A DNA stretch of 64,000 bases, taken from contig CAMBEL010000005.1 in NCBI GenBank assembly GCA_945865605.1, positions 1 to 64,000 of the forward strand. Direction: 5' to 3'. Below, in pieces: positions 19,730 through 30,116 of the stretch; position 1 is the first letter of the stretch, and each line of letters begins with the position of its first letter. The notes below the pieces were generated by a model, which ran no database searches, was not told where the DNA came from, and saw nothing but the letters and a program-made list of their open reading frames with translations. This stretch comes from Bifidobacterium breve (GTDB lineage Bacteria > Actinomycetota > Acidimicrobiia > IMCC26256 > JAENVU01). The position numbers and the translations under genes were made by a program.

Positions 19730-21574
19730 GTGACCGTCGACACCTCCCCTGCTCCCGTGCCCAACCAGCCGCCTCAATTGCATCCGTTGCATGCCCCAGG
19801 CCGTGAACGGCTCGCACGGGCTTGGAGCGACCGTCGAGCGCCAATTGTGGGGTTGATCGTTGGACTGGTTGTACTGCTTCTTGTCGGTAGTGCCCTAGCC
19901 GATCGAATTGCATTCAGGAACCAGGTCATGCCGGGGGTGACTGTCGGTCATGTATCTCTTGGCGGCTTGAGCGAACAAGAGGCTTTGGTGGCATTGCAGG
20001 CTGAATCCGACCGGTTGTACGCGACTCCCGTCACGATCAGGGCAGGCGACAAGACCTTGTCTGTCGACCCCTCTGCGCTTGGTCTTGTGGTCGACCTACC
20101 TGCAACGGTGCGAAGTGCGCGCAAGGCTGGCAGATCGGCAAACCCACTCGACCAACTCGTAGGAACAATTTTACGCCGCACCCGCAATGACCGCGTCCCA
20201 CTATCGATCACGCTCGATCAACACCGGGTTGAAGGAGTGATGGACGGTTGGGTTTCTGAAACCGGCAAGGGCCTCGTGGACGGTGGGTTGGCCTTCGAAG
20301 GATCGCATGTGATCGAGATTGCCCCGAAGGCCGGGACTGGTATCAACCGCGCGGAGGCGAGGGGTGCGGTGGTAGCTGCATTGGCGCGAGGTGAGAGCGA
20401 TGCCGGATCAATTCCAATCGGACACACCACGCCCGCAATCGACATCAAAGACTTGCGCGACGCCGCGCGCAGGGCGCGGGCCTTGTTGGCTGCACCCGTG
20501 GTAGTAACGGCCAAAGCCACTGACATCACGCTTTCGCCGGAACAGGTAGCCCGAACGCTCTCAACCCAGATCGTTGAGTCACGCCTGGTGCTGAGGTCTG
20601 ACCCTGTGAAGTTGCGCGCAGAACTCGCACCTGGACTAGGGCCAGTAGAGACGCTCCCCAAGGATGCAGAGTTCTCTGTCTCTGGATCAACAGTGAGCGT
20701 GATTCCGGCCACAACAGGGAGTCTCGCCAACATCGACGTAGTCGCGCGCCAAATCGGTCGCGGCCAGCACGCAGCCATCGCGCCGATACAGAAAGCCGAA
20801 CCTGCGCGCTCGACCGCTTGGGCGGACAAACTCAACATCACTGAACTCGTTTCCAGCTACACAACAAATCACCCTTGCTGCGCGCAGCGCGTTACGAATA
20901 TCCACACTGCTTCCGATGCGCTGAACAACACGATCGTCGAACCAGGCGCGACCTTCTCGCTGAACGGGACCCTCGGCCCGCGCACAACCGAAAAGGGGTA
21001 CGTCGCCGCGCCTGCCATCCGAGCCGACCTTGAGTACGAAGATGCAATTGGTGGAGGCGTCAGTCAAATTTCGACGACGCTCTACAACGCAACTTTCTTT
21101 GGTTGTTACGAAGATGTGACACACACTGTTCATGCTCTCTACATTTCCAGATATCCGATGGGCCGAGAGGCAACGCTCAATTTCCCTTCGATCGACAACA
21201 AGTTCCGCAATGACTCGAGCTCTGGAGTCCTAATACGCACGTCGTATAGCCCTACTTCGATCACGGTGTCTCTGTACGGCAACAAGGAAGGACGCTCATG
21301 TCGCGCCGAAGGTCCGAACATCTTGGAGACACTCCTGGCGCCGGTTGAGTATGTGGATGATCCTGCAATGCCAGTCGGGACCGAGAAAGAACTAGCTCCC
21401 GGACATGACGGATATGTGGTTGAGAACTTCAGAGTGATCAACAGGGTTGGGCAACCTGAAAAGCGCCAACGGTTCGTCGAGAGGTACGCAGTAACACCGC
21501 GCAAGATCGCCCGCGGCACCGCTCCGGCACCGGTTCCTGTTGTTCCCGCGGTTCCACCTGCGCCACCCGCGTAG
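19730..21574 (+). CDS. VanW family protein with peptidoglycan-binding-like repeats and one N-terminal TM
   Basis: NTIVEPGATFSLNGTLGPRTTEKGYVAAPAIR...GGGVSQISTTLYNATFF, VanW core; probable GTG start. Confidence 0.88.
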   Translation: MTVDTSPAPVPNQPPQLHPLHAPGRERLARAWSDRRAPIVGLIVGLVVLLLVGSALADRIAFRNQVMPGVTVGHVSLGGLSEQEALVALQAESDRLYATPVTIRAGDKTLSVDPSALGLVVDLPATVRSARKAGRSANPLDQLVGTILRRTRNDRVPLSITLDQHRVEGVMDGWVSETGKGLVDGGLAFEGSHVIEIAPKAGTGINRAEARGAVVAALARGESDAGSIPIGHTTPAIDIKDLRDAARRARALLAAPVVVTAKATDITLSPEQVARTLSTQIVESRLVLRSDPVKLRAELAPGLGPVETLPKDAEFSVSGSTVSVIPATTGSLANIDVVARQIGRGQHAAIAPIQKAEPARSTAWADKLNITELVSSYTTNHPCCAQRVTNIHTASDALNNTIVEPGATFSLNGTLGPRTTEKGYVAAPAIRADLEYEDAIGGGVSQISTTLYNATFFGCYEDVTHTVHALYISRYPMGREATLNFPSIDNKFRNDSSSGVLIRTSYSPTSITVSLYGNKEGRSCRAEGPNILETLLAPVEYVDDPAMPVGTEKELAPGHDGYVVENFRVINRVGQPEKRQRFVERYAVTPRKIARGTAPAPVPVVPAVPPAPPA

Positions 21575-21632
21575 AGCACAGGGCCGCCCAAGATCACGCG
21601 CAAGGTGCCGCTTAGTCCCTAGGCTCGGCACG

Positions 21633-22646
21633 ATGATCCGAGCCTGGAAATATCGACCATCCGACGCTGCCGCCAAAGGAGCCTCCGCGTTCGCAGGAGA
21701 TCCGGTGGCCCCCGAGTCGCTCGCGACTGCACTCCACGATGCTCGTAGTGAGGGTTCGACTTTGTTACTCGTCGATGTGACCGCCCCGAGTTCCGACGAG
21801 CTGGACCTCATTGCCGAATACTTGCCATTGCACGTTCTCGTTCGCGATGACCTACACGATGAAAAGCAACGCACCAAGCTCGTACAGCGTGGCAACCAGT
21901 TCCATGTTGCGATTCACATGCTCACTCCAACCGAAGACCATCTCACGACTTGCGAAGTAGACCTCGTATTCGGCCAGGACTGGATTCTTATGGTTCGCCA
22001 TGGGGAGCCTGAAAACGATGCCGCCATCGAACCTGCAAGACATCGATTCGAATCGATACGCGCCGACATACACGGCGACGACCTCGGGCTACTGCTATGG
22101 GCACTGCTCGACACCGTGATCGACGGTTACTTCGTCGCCTCGGAATGGTTGGACGATCGCCTCGAATCAATCGAAGATGTCGTCTTGGATCATGTCGTCT
22201 TCGACGCGATACCGAAGGAAATCTTCACTGTCCGGCGCGATCTCCTGCGTTTCCGTCATGCAACAGCGCCTATTCGCGAGGTCGCTCATGCTCTATCTCG
22301 TCCAGAAGTTCCATGGCTAGGAAGTGAATCAACAGTTCGGATGAATGACCTATGGGACCACAGCATGCGCGTCGCAGACACCCTCGACACACAACGGGAC
22401 CTCCTAGCCGCAATGCTCGAAGGCCACCTCGCCATCGTCTCGAACCATATGAACGACGCCATGAAGAAGATGTCGAGTTGGGGAGCGCTCATCCTCGTGC
22501 CTTCATTGATCGCCGGCATCTACGGGATGAACTTCCAAAACATGTTTCTCCAGAACACCTCCTGGGGTTACCCTGCAGCGCTCATCTTCATGGTGACAGT
22601 CACCTCTTCACTAGCCGTATTTTTCCGACGTAAGCAATGGCTATAA
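21633..22646 (+). CDS. corA: CorA-family magnesium/divalent cation transporter
   Basis: C-terminal GIYGMNF motif and two terminal TM segments. Confidence 0.92.
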   Translation: MIRAWKYRPSDAAAKGASAFAGDPVAPESLATALHDARSEGSTLLLVDVTAPSSDELDLIAEYLPLHVLVRDDLHDEKQRTKLVQRGNQFHVAIHMLTPTEDHLTTCEVDLVFGQDWILMVRHGEPENDAAIEPARHRFESIRADIHGDDLGLLLWALLDTVIDGYFVASEWLDDRLESIEDVVLDHVVFDAIPKEIFTVRRDLLRFRHATAPIREVAHALSRPEVPWLGSESTVRMNDLWDHSMRVADTLDTQRDLLAAMLEGHLAIVSNHMNDAMKKMSSWGALILVPSLIAGIYGMNFQNMFLQNTSWGYPAALIFMVTVTSSLAVFFRRKQWL

Positions 22647-22677
22647 CACTCGATGATCGCTGAACTCGTCGGCGCTA

Positions 22678-25074
22678 CTAGTCGCTCAGAACAACTTCTG
22701 CGGTCTCCCGCCGCGACATGAGTCTGTAGGCGCACTCCACCCCGGCGCAGCCGACAACCGCGATCAATATCCCAACCCAAACAACGTTCCCAGGCGGTAT
22801 AGCGAGATTGTAGAAGTCGCGCAGCGGAACGATCGCCAACACCACGAGGAACAGTCCAACCATCGCCGCAAGCAGTGCGCCGCGATAGACGGTGAGTGGT
22901 CTCGAAAGGATTACTAGCACCCACAATCCGATGACCATCAGAACCATCGTCGCGGCAGTACGTGCATCGCGCGTCGAAAGTTCTTGGCTCCGCGCGAATG
23001 CATACGTAGCTAACACACAAATTGCAGCAACTCCCCCGGCTGGGAACGCAAATCGAAACACCCGTTCGACAAAACCTGGAATGTACCGCCGCTCACTCGG
23101 CGCGAGCGCAAGGAAGAATGCAGGTATACCAATCGTCAACGTGCTCACGATCGTGAGGTGGCGTGGAAGGAACGGGAACGGCCACGCGGTAATGACGATG
23201 GCTATCGCAAGAAGCGATGCATATGTGGTCTTGGTGAGGAAGAGGTTTGCAACACGCTCGATATTCGCTGTCACGCGGCGCCCCTCGGCCACGACTCCTG
23301 GGAGAGTCGAGAACCGGCTGTCTAGCAACACGAGTTGCGCTACTGCGCGCGTCGCTGGCGCACCAGAACCCATCGCTACACCAATATCAGCGTCTTTGAG
23401 CGCAAGAGCATCATTGACTCCGTCGCCGGTCATGGCAACGACATGCCCCCGCGATTGCAACGCCTTGACCATCTCTCGTTTCTGATGCGGCGTCACGCGC
23501 CCAAATACTGAGTGCCTTTCAAGAACGTCGGCTAGCGCATCAAGGTCTTCGGGCAGATCACGCCCGTCAATCGGTTCACCCGGATCGGGAAGCGATACCC
23601 GCCGCGCGACTGCGGCTACCGTCCGCGGGTTGTCTCCGGAGATCACCTTCAGCGCTACTCCCTGGCGGGTGAAAAACTCCAACGTCTCTGCCGCGTCAGG
23701 TCTGACCCGTTCCTCAAGTAACACGAGCGCTATTGGAGAAATCCCTTCGGGTAGAACTTCGCCAACGAGCGCGCTGGTTCCCTGTGCGAGTAGCAATACG
23801 CGGCTTCCCGTTGCCGCGGCATCATCTGCTTTTTGGCGCACAGGGTCAGATGCGTCCGGCAACACCATTTCCGGTGCACCGAGAACCCAACTGCCGTGTT
23901 CGGTAAAACTCGCAGCGCTCCATTTGCGCGCCGATGAGAACGGGACGGTACCGGTGCGAGTCCAGCCCTTCGGCGGTTCATAAAAATCACCTATCGCGGC
24001 CATGGTCGCGTTGGCGTTGTCATCATCGGCAATTGCACCGAGTGCCGCGTCGATCTCCGCCTGATCGACTGTCGACAGCGCAACAATGCTGCCCATCTCG
24101 ACGGCACCTTCGGTGAGGGTTCCGGTCTTATCAAGGCACACAACATCAACCCGTGCCAATACCTCTACCGCTGGCAACTCCTGCACAAGAACCTGACGCC
24201 GCGACAGAGTTATAGCGGCAACACCGAACGCAATGCTTGTCAGCAAGACGAGGCCCTCCGGAACCATGCCTACAACACCAGCGACTGCGCCGGTGACAGC
24301 TTCCGCAAAGTCTCCATCGGCACGTTGACGCCAAAACAACAATGGGCCGACAATCACAACTATCCATGTGACGTAACCAAGAATCTTGTTGATGCCCTCG
24401 ACGAGGTCGGAGTGAACAACTTTGAAACGGCGAGCTTCGGTGGCCAGCCGTCGGGCATATGCGTCCTCCCCTACAGCCGTCGCTTGAGCACGGCCGCGAC
24501 CAGCCACGACGATGCTCCCTGAGAGAAGCGACGCACCCTTCTGCTTGCCTACGGTGTCGGACTCGCCGGTCAGTAGAGACTCATCTACCTCCATACCTTC
24601 GGCGGCAGTGACGATCAGGTCGGCTGGTATCTGGTCGCCTGTGCGTAGTTCGAGGAGATCGTCTAGCACCACGTCCTCGACTGCAATCTTGATCAGTTGT
24701 CCATCACGCACTGCGCGGGCGATCGGAGCGTTGAGCACAGCGAGGCGATCGAGCGTTCGTTTCGCTCGCAGTTCCTGAACGATCCCGATCAGTGCATTGA
24801 CGACAAGCACGATCCCGAACAGTCCATCGATGGGAGAGCCGAATACGAGTATCAACACAAGCATCGTGCCGAGGATCGCGTTGAACCTTGTGAGAATGTT
24901 TGCCTTCGCGATTTCACGCAACGTTCGACTCGTGCGCCCACCCGATCCATTCACTTCGCCGCGCGCTATTCGTTCCGCTACTTCGGACGCCGTTAGGCCA
25001 GCGGGTCCCGTCTGTGTGCGCGGTGGTGGGGCCGAGAGAGTTACAACGGCTGCAGGGGCGGGCGTTGGGGACAC
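22678..25074 (-). CDS. P-type cation ATPase (CtpE-like)
   Basis: DKTGTLTEG, LTGES, MTGDGVNDALALKDADIGVAMGSG; multiple TM segments. Confidence 0.9.
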   Translation of the reverse strand: MSPTPAPAAVVTLSAPPPRTQTGPAGLTASEVAERIARGEVNGSGGRTSRTLREIAKANILTRFNAILGTMLVLILVFGSPIDGLFGIVLVVNALIGIVQELRAKRTLDRLAVLNAPIARAVRDGQLIKIAVEDVVLDDLLELRTGDQIPADLIVTAAEGMEVDESLLTGESDTVGKQKGASLLSGSIVVAGRGRAQATAVGEDAYARRLATEARRFKVVHSDLVEGINKILGYVTWIVVIVGPLLFWRQRADGDFAEAVTGAVAGVVGMVPEGLVLLTSIAFGVAAITLSRRQVLVQELPAVEVLARVDVVCLDKTGTLTEGAVEMGSIVALSTVDQAEIDAALGAIADDDNANATMAAIGDFYEPPKGWTRTGTVPFSSARKWSAASFTEHGSWVLGAPEMVLPDASDPVRQKADDAAATGSRVLLLAQGTSALVGEVLPEGISPIALVLLEERVRPDAAETLEFFTRQGVALKVISGDNPRTVAAVARRVSLPDPGEPIDGRDLPEDLDALADVLERHSVFGRVTPHQKREMVKALQSRGHVVAMTGDGVNDALALKDADIGVAMGSGAPATRAVAQLVLLDSRFSTLPGVVAEGRRVTANIERVANLFLTKTTYASLLAIAIVITAWPFPFLPRHLTIVSTLTIGIPAFFLALAPSERRYIPGFVERVFRFAFPAGGVAAICVLATYAFARSQELSTRDARTAATMVLMVIGLWVLVILSRPLTVYRGALLAAMVGLFLVVLAIVPLRDFYNLAIPPGNVVWVGILIAVVGCAGVECAYRLMSRRETAEVVLSD

Positions 25075-25147
25075 GCCGCGACGCTACCCGGACCCCTGGG
25101 GTCTGAGTGCGCTACCCGCACATCTGTTGTCTCGTGTTGCCCTCCCC

Positions 25148-28100
25148 TCACCGGAAGTCGCGCGATCGGAGTATGTCTGCCAATGCCAGCGGGAGTACCT
25201 CAATGCGGTGGGCAATCACGTTGATCACTCCCTGGTGCCGTTCGAGAACTCCACGTATACGCAATGCTTGTGCGTGGCGCGCCACCTTGCGGTAGCGCTT
25301 CCACACCCCTGGCGGACAGATCACATTGATGAGTCCGGTCTCGTCTTCAAGATTTATAAACACTGTTCCCTTCGCTGTCTCTGGCTGTTGACGGTGTGTA
25401 ACCACCCCTGCCACCTCAACCACTTGACGGCCAGCCGTTTCACGCAGCGCCGCCGCAGTAAGCACGCCTCGTGCGTCGAGTTCGGCGCGCACGAACTCGG
25501 TGGGGTGCTTGCCTGGCGCCATTCCTGTTGCCCATAAATCTGCTGCTGTCTCCTCCACGTCGGTCATGCCCGGTAACGGCGGTGCAACCACACCTACAGC
25601 GGTACCGGGCAAGCGCGCCGCGACCGCACCAGCACTCGTATTGGGCCGCGCTTCGTGCAGTGCTCCCGCGGCCCATAGGCCTGAGCGACGGTCTACGCCG
25701 AAACACGCGAACGCTCCCGCGGTTGCAAGTGCTTCGAGCGCATCTACTGGCGCTTCGGCTCGTCTAGTGAAATCTTCCAGACCACTGAACGGTTCAATCG
25801 CTCGCTCTGCATCTATACGATCAAGAAGCGCTTGGGACAATCCGCGCACGTAACGCAGCCCGATGCGTACCGCTCGAATCGACGGGTCCGCGTGCCATCC
25901 AGGCAACGGGCGTCCAATCGGCCCTGCTTCTTCTGGGCGCGGTTGCAGTGTGCAGTTCCGGCTTGAGTGCTCCACACACGGCCCGAGTATCTCTACTCCG
26001 TGACGTCGCGCGTCGCGCACGAGCGTGTGTGTCGAGTAGAAACCCATCGGCTGCGCGTTGAGCAGCGCGCACACAAACTCGGCTGGGTGATGCAACTTCA
26101 CCCAAGCGCTCGAATACACGATGTAAGCGAAACTCACCGAGTGGCTTTCGGGGAACCCAAAGCTTGCGAATGCTTCAAGTTTGTGCGCGATCTCCTCTGC
26201 AGATTCTGGCGGTATCCCACGCGCTGCCATGCCATCCATCAACCTTCCATGCATGCGCTCCATGCGCGCTTGCGACCGCTTCGAACCCATTGCTTGACGC
26301 AACTGATCAGCCTCACCAGGAGTAAAACCAGCGGCATCGATCGCCATCTGCATGAGTTGCTCCTGAAACAACGGAACGCCCAAGGTCTTGCGCAGACACG
26401 GTTCCACTAACGGATGCATGTAGGTGACCTCCTCTTCACCGTTGCGACGCCGCAGGTACGGGTGGACGGATCCACCTTGTATGGGACCAGGTCGTATGAG
26501 CGCCACCTCCACCACGAGGTCGTAAAAACACTCGGGGCGCAGGCGAGGAAGAGTCGCCATCTGTGCGCGGCTCTCTACTTGGAACACACCGATTGTGTCT
26601 GCTGCGCTTAACAACGCATAGACCTCTGGTTCTTGGGGAATAGTGGCGAGATCTACCTCTAGCCCCTCGTGTTCGCGGATCAGATCAACAGCTAGATGCA
26701 ACATCGTGAGCATCCCGAGACCAAGCAGATCAAACTTCACAAGGCCCGCCGCAGCGCAATCGTCTTTATCCCACTGCAACACCGAACGGCCCTCCATGCG
26801 AGCCCACTCGACGGGGCAACACTCCACAAGTGGACGGTCTGCCATCACCATTCCCCCCGAGTGGATGCCTAGATGACGCGGGAAGTCCTGAACTGCATCG
26901 GCCAGTTCCAACACGATCTCGGGTACATGCGGGGCATCTGTTTGTTCGCGGAAGTCATCGAACGCTTTTTCACGCGTGCGCCAACGATCTATCCACCGAG
27001 TGACCGCATCGGCATGGCCGGGCGAAAGGCCGGCGACCTTGGCCATCTCGCGGAGCGCGGAGCGCGGCCGGTAGGTGATCACGTTTGCTACCTGCGCTGC
27101 ACGGTCTCGTCCGTAGCGGGCATATATGTACTGGATCACTTCTTCACGGCGCTGATGTTCAATGTCTAAATCGATGTCGGGTGGGCCATCGCGTTCGGGA
27201 GAAAGGAACCGTTCGAATAACAAACCAAGAGCGACCGCATCGGCTTTGGTAATGCCGAGCGCATAACAGACAGCGCTGTTTGCCGCGCTTCCCCGGCCTT
27301 GGCAGTAGATGTCGTGCGTGCGACAGAACTCGACGATGTCGTGCAACAACAAAAAGTAGCCAGCGAAACCCAGTTCATCAACGACACCAAGTTCGTGATC
27401 GATCTGGCGCATCGCCTGTTCATACTGGGAATGAGTGACCGGGTAGTAAACCGATGCTCCGCGACGGGTGAGTTCTCTAAGCCAACTCATGTCGGTGTGC
27501 CCATCTGGGACTGGGTAGTCGGGCAGGTTTGGCACCGCGACCTTCAGATCAAACGCACACGCCGCCGCTATCTCTGCAGTGCGCTCTACTGCTCCCGGGT
27601 AACGGGCAAAGCGATGGAGTTGTTCGTCGGCACTGCGTAAGTGCGCGAACGGGGTGGGCGGTAGCCAGCCATCCATCTCATCGAGACTGCGACGCGCGCG
27701 CACTGCAGCAAGTGCTGTTGCAAGACGATGACGATCTGGAGTTGCATAGTGCACGTTGTTCGTAACAATCACTTCGACGCCTGCGTTCATCGCTATGCGA
27801 GCGAGAACATCGTTGCGGTGATGGTCAAGAGGGTTACCGTGATCCCAAAGTTCCACCAACACGCGGTCACGACCAAACGCTTGTACAAGACGCGCTAACT
27901 CGTGCATCGCCGCCGAAGGGCCATGCTCCTGTAGTGCGCGAGGAACCGCGGCTTTGCGGCATCCGGTTAGCACAAACCAATTGCCGGTAGAGGAGGCGTG
28001 TACCGCTATGAGATCTTCAAGTGTGAACCGAGGAGCACCTTTCTCCCCGCGCAGTTGTGCTTCACTGATGGCGCGCGCTAGCGAGGCATACCCGCGCGGC

Positions 28101-28390
28101 CCTTCCGCAAGAACTAGAAGGTGGTCGCCAGGTGGATCAGCAATGCCGTTTGTGGAGCGGGCGCCGCTTCCGCGACCAAGCGTCAACTCCGCTCCGAAGA
28201 TGGTTGGCAACCCGAGTGGGCGAGCTGCCTCTGCAAAGCGGACTACGCCATAGAAGCCGTTGTGGTCGGTAACGGCAAGACCCGCTAAGCCGAGCCGGTG
28301 CGCTTCTTCGGCGAGTTCCTCGGGATGGCTAGCACCGTCAAGAAAAGAAAAGTTTGTATGGCAGTGCAACTCCGCATACATGGAACCCAT
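25148..28390 (-). CDS. dnaE2: Error-prone DNA polymerase III alpha
   Basis: AELHCHTNFSFLDGASHPEELAEEAHRLGLAGLAVTDHNGFYG; QGRGSAANSAVCY; FPRHLGIHSGGMV; adjacent imuB/imuA'. Confidence 0.95.
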   Translation of the reverse strand: MGSMYAELHCHTNFSFLDGASHPEELAEEAHRLGLAGLAVTDHNGFYGVVRFAEAARPLGLPTIFGAELTLGRGSGARSTNGIADPPGDHLLVLAEGPRGYASLARAISEAQLRGEKGAPRFTLEDLIAVHASSTGNWFVLTGCRKAAVPRALQEHGPSAAMHELARLVQAFGRDRVLVELWDHGNPLDHHRNDVLARIAMNAGVEVIVTNNVHYATPDRHRLATALAAVRARRSLDEMDGWLPPTPFAHLRSADEQLHRFARYPGAVERTAEIAAACAFDLKVAVPNLPDYPVPDGHTDMSWLRELTRRGASVYYPVTHSQYEQAMRQIDHELGVVDELGFAGYFLLLHDIVEFCRTHDIYCQGRGSAANSAVCYALGITKADAVALGLLFERFLSPERDGPPDIDLDIEHQRREEVIQYIYARYGRDRAAQVANVITYRPRSALREMAKVAGLSPGHADAVTRWIDRWRTREKAFDDFREQTDAPHVPEIVLELADAVQDFPRHLGIHSGGMVMADRPLVECCPVEWARMEGRSVLQWDKDDCAAAGLVKFDLLGLGMLTMLHLAVDLIREHEGLEVDLATIPQEPEVYALLSAADTIGVFQVESRAQMATLPRLRPECFYDLVVEVALIRPGPIQGGSVHPYLRRRNGEEEVTYMHPLVEPCLRKTLGVPLFQEQLMQMAIDAAGFTPGEADQLRQAMGSKRSQARMERMHGRLMDGMAARGIPPESAEEIAHKLEAFASFGFPESHSVSFAYIVYSSAWVKLHHPAEFVCALLNAQPMGFYSTHTLVRDARRHGVEILGPCVEHSSRNCTLQPRPEEAGPIGRPLPGWHADPSIRAVRIGLRYVRGLSQALLDRIDAERAIEPFSGLEDFTRRAEAPVDALEALATAGAFACFGVDRRSGLWAAGALHEARPNTSAGAVAARLPGTAVGVVAPPLPGMTDVEETAADLWATGMAPGKHPTEFVRAELDARGVLTAAALRETAGRQVVEVAGVVTHRQQPETAKGTVFINLEDETGLINVICPPGVWKRYRKVARHAQALRIRGVLERHQGVINVIAHRIEVLPLALADILRSRDFR

Positions 28391-28434
28391 AAGTCGCCGC
28401 GCTCCTCCCCAAAACCTGGAGGCACGACACTATC

Positions 28435-28446
28435 GAACATACGTTC
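28435..28446. promoter_or_regulatory. LexA (SOS) box upstream of dnaE2
   Basis: CGAACATACGTTCG (12-nt core GAACATACGTTC); matches CGAACRNRYGTTYG-type Gram-positive SOS consensus. Confidence 0.85.
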
Positions 28447-28457
28447 GCCACACAACA

Positions 28458-28516
28458 AGGGCGATCTCGGCACGTTCGAGGCCCTTATAGGGCCCGAAAC
28501 GTGCCGAGATCGCCCT
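28458..28516 (-). terminator. Long hairpin between imuB stop and dnaE2
   Basis: 19-nt perfect arms AGGGCGATCTCGGCACGTT / AACGTGCCGAGATCGCCCT plus inner GGCCC/GGGCC with TTATA loop. Confidence 0.7.
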
Positions 28517-28520
28517 CCTG

Positions 28521-30116
28521 TTAGTCATAGATGGCTTCTATTGCTGCTTGGCCTTGCTTGACCTTTACCAGGCATGCCATTTCTCCTACAGCCACCTGCC
28601 AGTACGTGCACCTTGATCGTGTTCGCCGGTCCCACCAGCGCACATCGTGGGCCCACGGCCCTGCCCACCCCGTGATCTCCCCACCCCCTCCCACAAGAAC
28701 TGCGCTACGCAACAGCGCGGGGGGTGCGCTTACCTCCCCGCGCCCCGAGACACTTACTTCCGCGCCCGTCACGTCGAGCAGCGTTGCTGGCACCGGCGGG
28801 TCAAACACGCGCGCTGGAGGTGGTCCGGGTACACCGCCCGGCCACGACGGGACCTCGGAATGTACCGGACCCACTACAGCCTCGATCGGCCTCAACGGTT
28901 CACGCGGTTCCCCCCATGGGACCCAACGCACCCTCTCGCCGGGGGTTCGTCCACCTTGAGGTACTGCCGTCACAACATTCTCCGGTCCGATAATTCCCTG
29001 TACCCGCGCCAGTACCCGCGCGCAACGATCGGCTCCGGCAGCATCACCTCCCCAAAACCCAAGCTGGCGACCGGTCGCAGGGATCACCTGTTCTGGCACG
29101 AGCCGCAACAACGTGAGCCCTCCGGTAAGTCCTCCCCTTGCCGTTGCGCGATCCCTCAAGCCATCGGTCAACCAGCCATCGAGTTGCCAACGCACACGTT
29201 CAGCGAGCATTGCAGCCGTCAATGCCCCCTCATGTCGCCAACCACGCGCAAGATGTTCGCCGTGTTCGGTCTCGGCCTCCACCACAACATGAGTACACGC
29301 GAGACCCATCGCTTCGAGCCTTCCGAGTAATCGGTCTGCAAGTACTTTCGCTGCGAACGCTGCCTCGTCCACACGCTCCGCGGGCGGGTCCAACTCACAG
29401 GTCTCCACCAGATCAGGAGGTGGAACGGTGAGCGATGGCGGATGTTCGTCTTCACCACGGGAGAGCCGATACATGCCGAGACCATGCGAGCCAAAACGCG
29501 CAAGCACCGATGGCACAGGTAGAGCCGCGAACGCCCCAAGAGTGCTTAGCCCCAAGCGGCACAACAAGGAACCCAACTCCTCATCTCCAAGCGTTCCGAC
29601 GGGCCACGGCGCGAGAAACTCTGAGGTCTCCCCCGGTACAACGATCACACCACGCCGAGCAGCGAGACGCGCAGCGAATATGCCATCCGCGATTCCAGCC
29701 CGCGCGTCCGGCACCCCCGCGACACGCGCCACCTCGATGATGCGTTCTACAAGTTTCTCATCGCCTCCGAAGTAGCGCGAAGGCCCCCGCGTCGGAAACG
29801 ACAGCATCCCTGGGCGCTCCAACACGAGCCGCGGTGCAAGATCTTCGACCGCGCGCGCTACCGGTTCAAACATGCGCGTATCTCCGGATAGATCAACCTC
29901 GAGCACTGTGATACCAGGAGCAAGTGTCTCCGCTTCACGGCGGCGCATACCAATAACCACATCTTGTGCACGAGCTTCGGCAGAACATGCGAAGACGCGA
30001 CTCCGTTCCAGAACAGCAATAGGCGCATCATCGGGTGCATCGCCGCGACGGCGCGCCGCTACTACCGGCCAGTCAGGACACCACAAACACAAAGTGCGCG
30101 CAGTCTCCACTATCAA
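28521..30116 (-). CDS. imuB: ImuB-type (Y-family-like) translesion accessory protein
   Basis: TLCLWCPDWPVVAARR, LERPGMLSFPTRGPSRYFGGDEKL, QLGFWGG clamp-binding-like motif. Confidence 0.9.
   Translation of the reverse strand: MIVETARTLCLWCPDWPVVAARRRGDAPDDAPIAVLERSRVFACSAEARAQDVVIGMRRREAETLAPGITVLEVDLSGDTRMFEPVARAVEDLAPRLVLERPGMLSFPTRGPSRYFGGDEKLVERIIEVARVAGVPDARAGIADGIFAARLAARRGVIVVPGETSEFLAPWPVGTLGDEELGSLLCRLGLSTLGAFAALPVPSVLARFGSHGLGMYRLSRGEDEHPPSLTVPPPDLVETCELDPPAERVDEAAFAAKVLADRLLGRLEAMGLACTHVVVEAETEHGEHLARGWRHEGALTAAMLAERVRWQLDGWLTDGLRDRATARGGLTGGLTLLRLVPEQVIPATGRQLGFWGGDAAGADRCARVLARVQGIIGPENVVTAVPQGGRTPGERVRWVPWGEPREPLRPIEAVVGPVHSEVPSWPGGVPGPPPARVFDPPVPATLLDVTGAEVSVSGRGEVSAPPALLRSAVLVGGGGEITGWAGPWAHDVRWWDRRTRSRCTYWQVAVGEMACLVKVKQGQAAIEAIYD

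Noticed and set aside
16445-28990. Many long + strand ORFs opposite minus-strand genes (for example opposite dnaE2, imuB, ctpE)
   Set aside because: High-GC antisense ORFs lacking recognisable motifs while the opposite strand encodes clear proteins.
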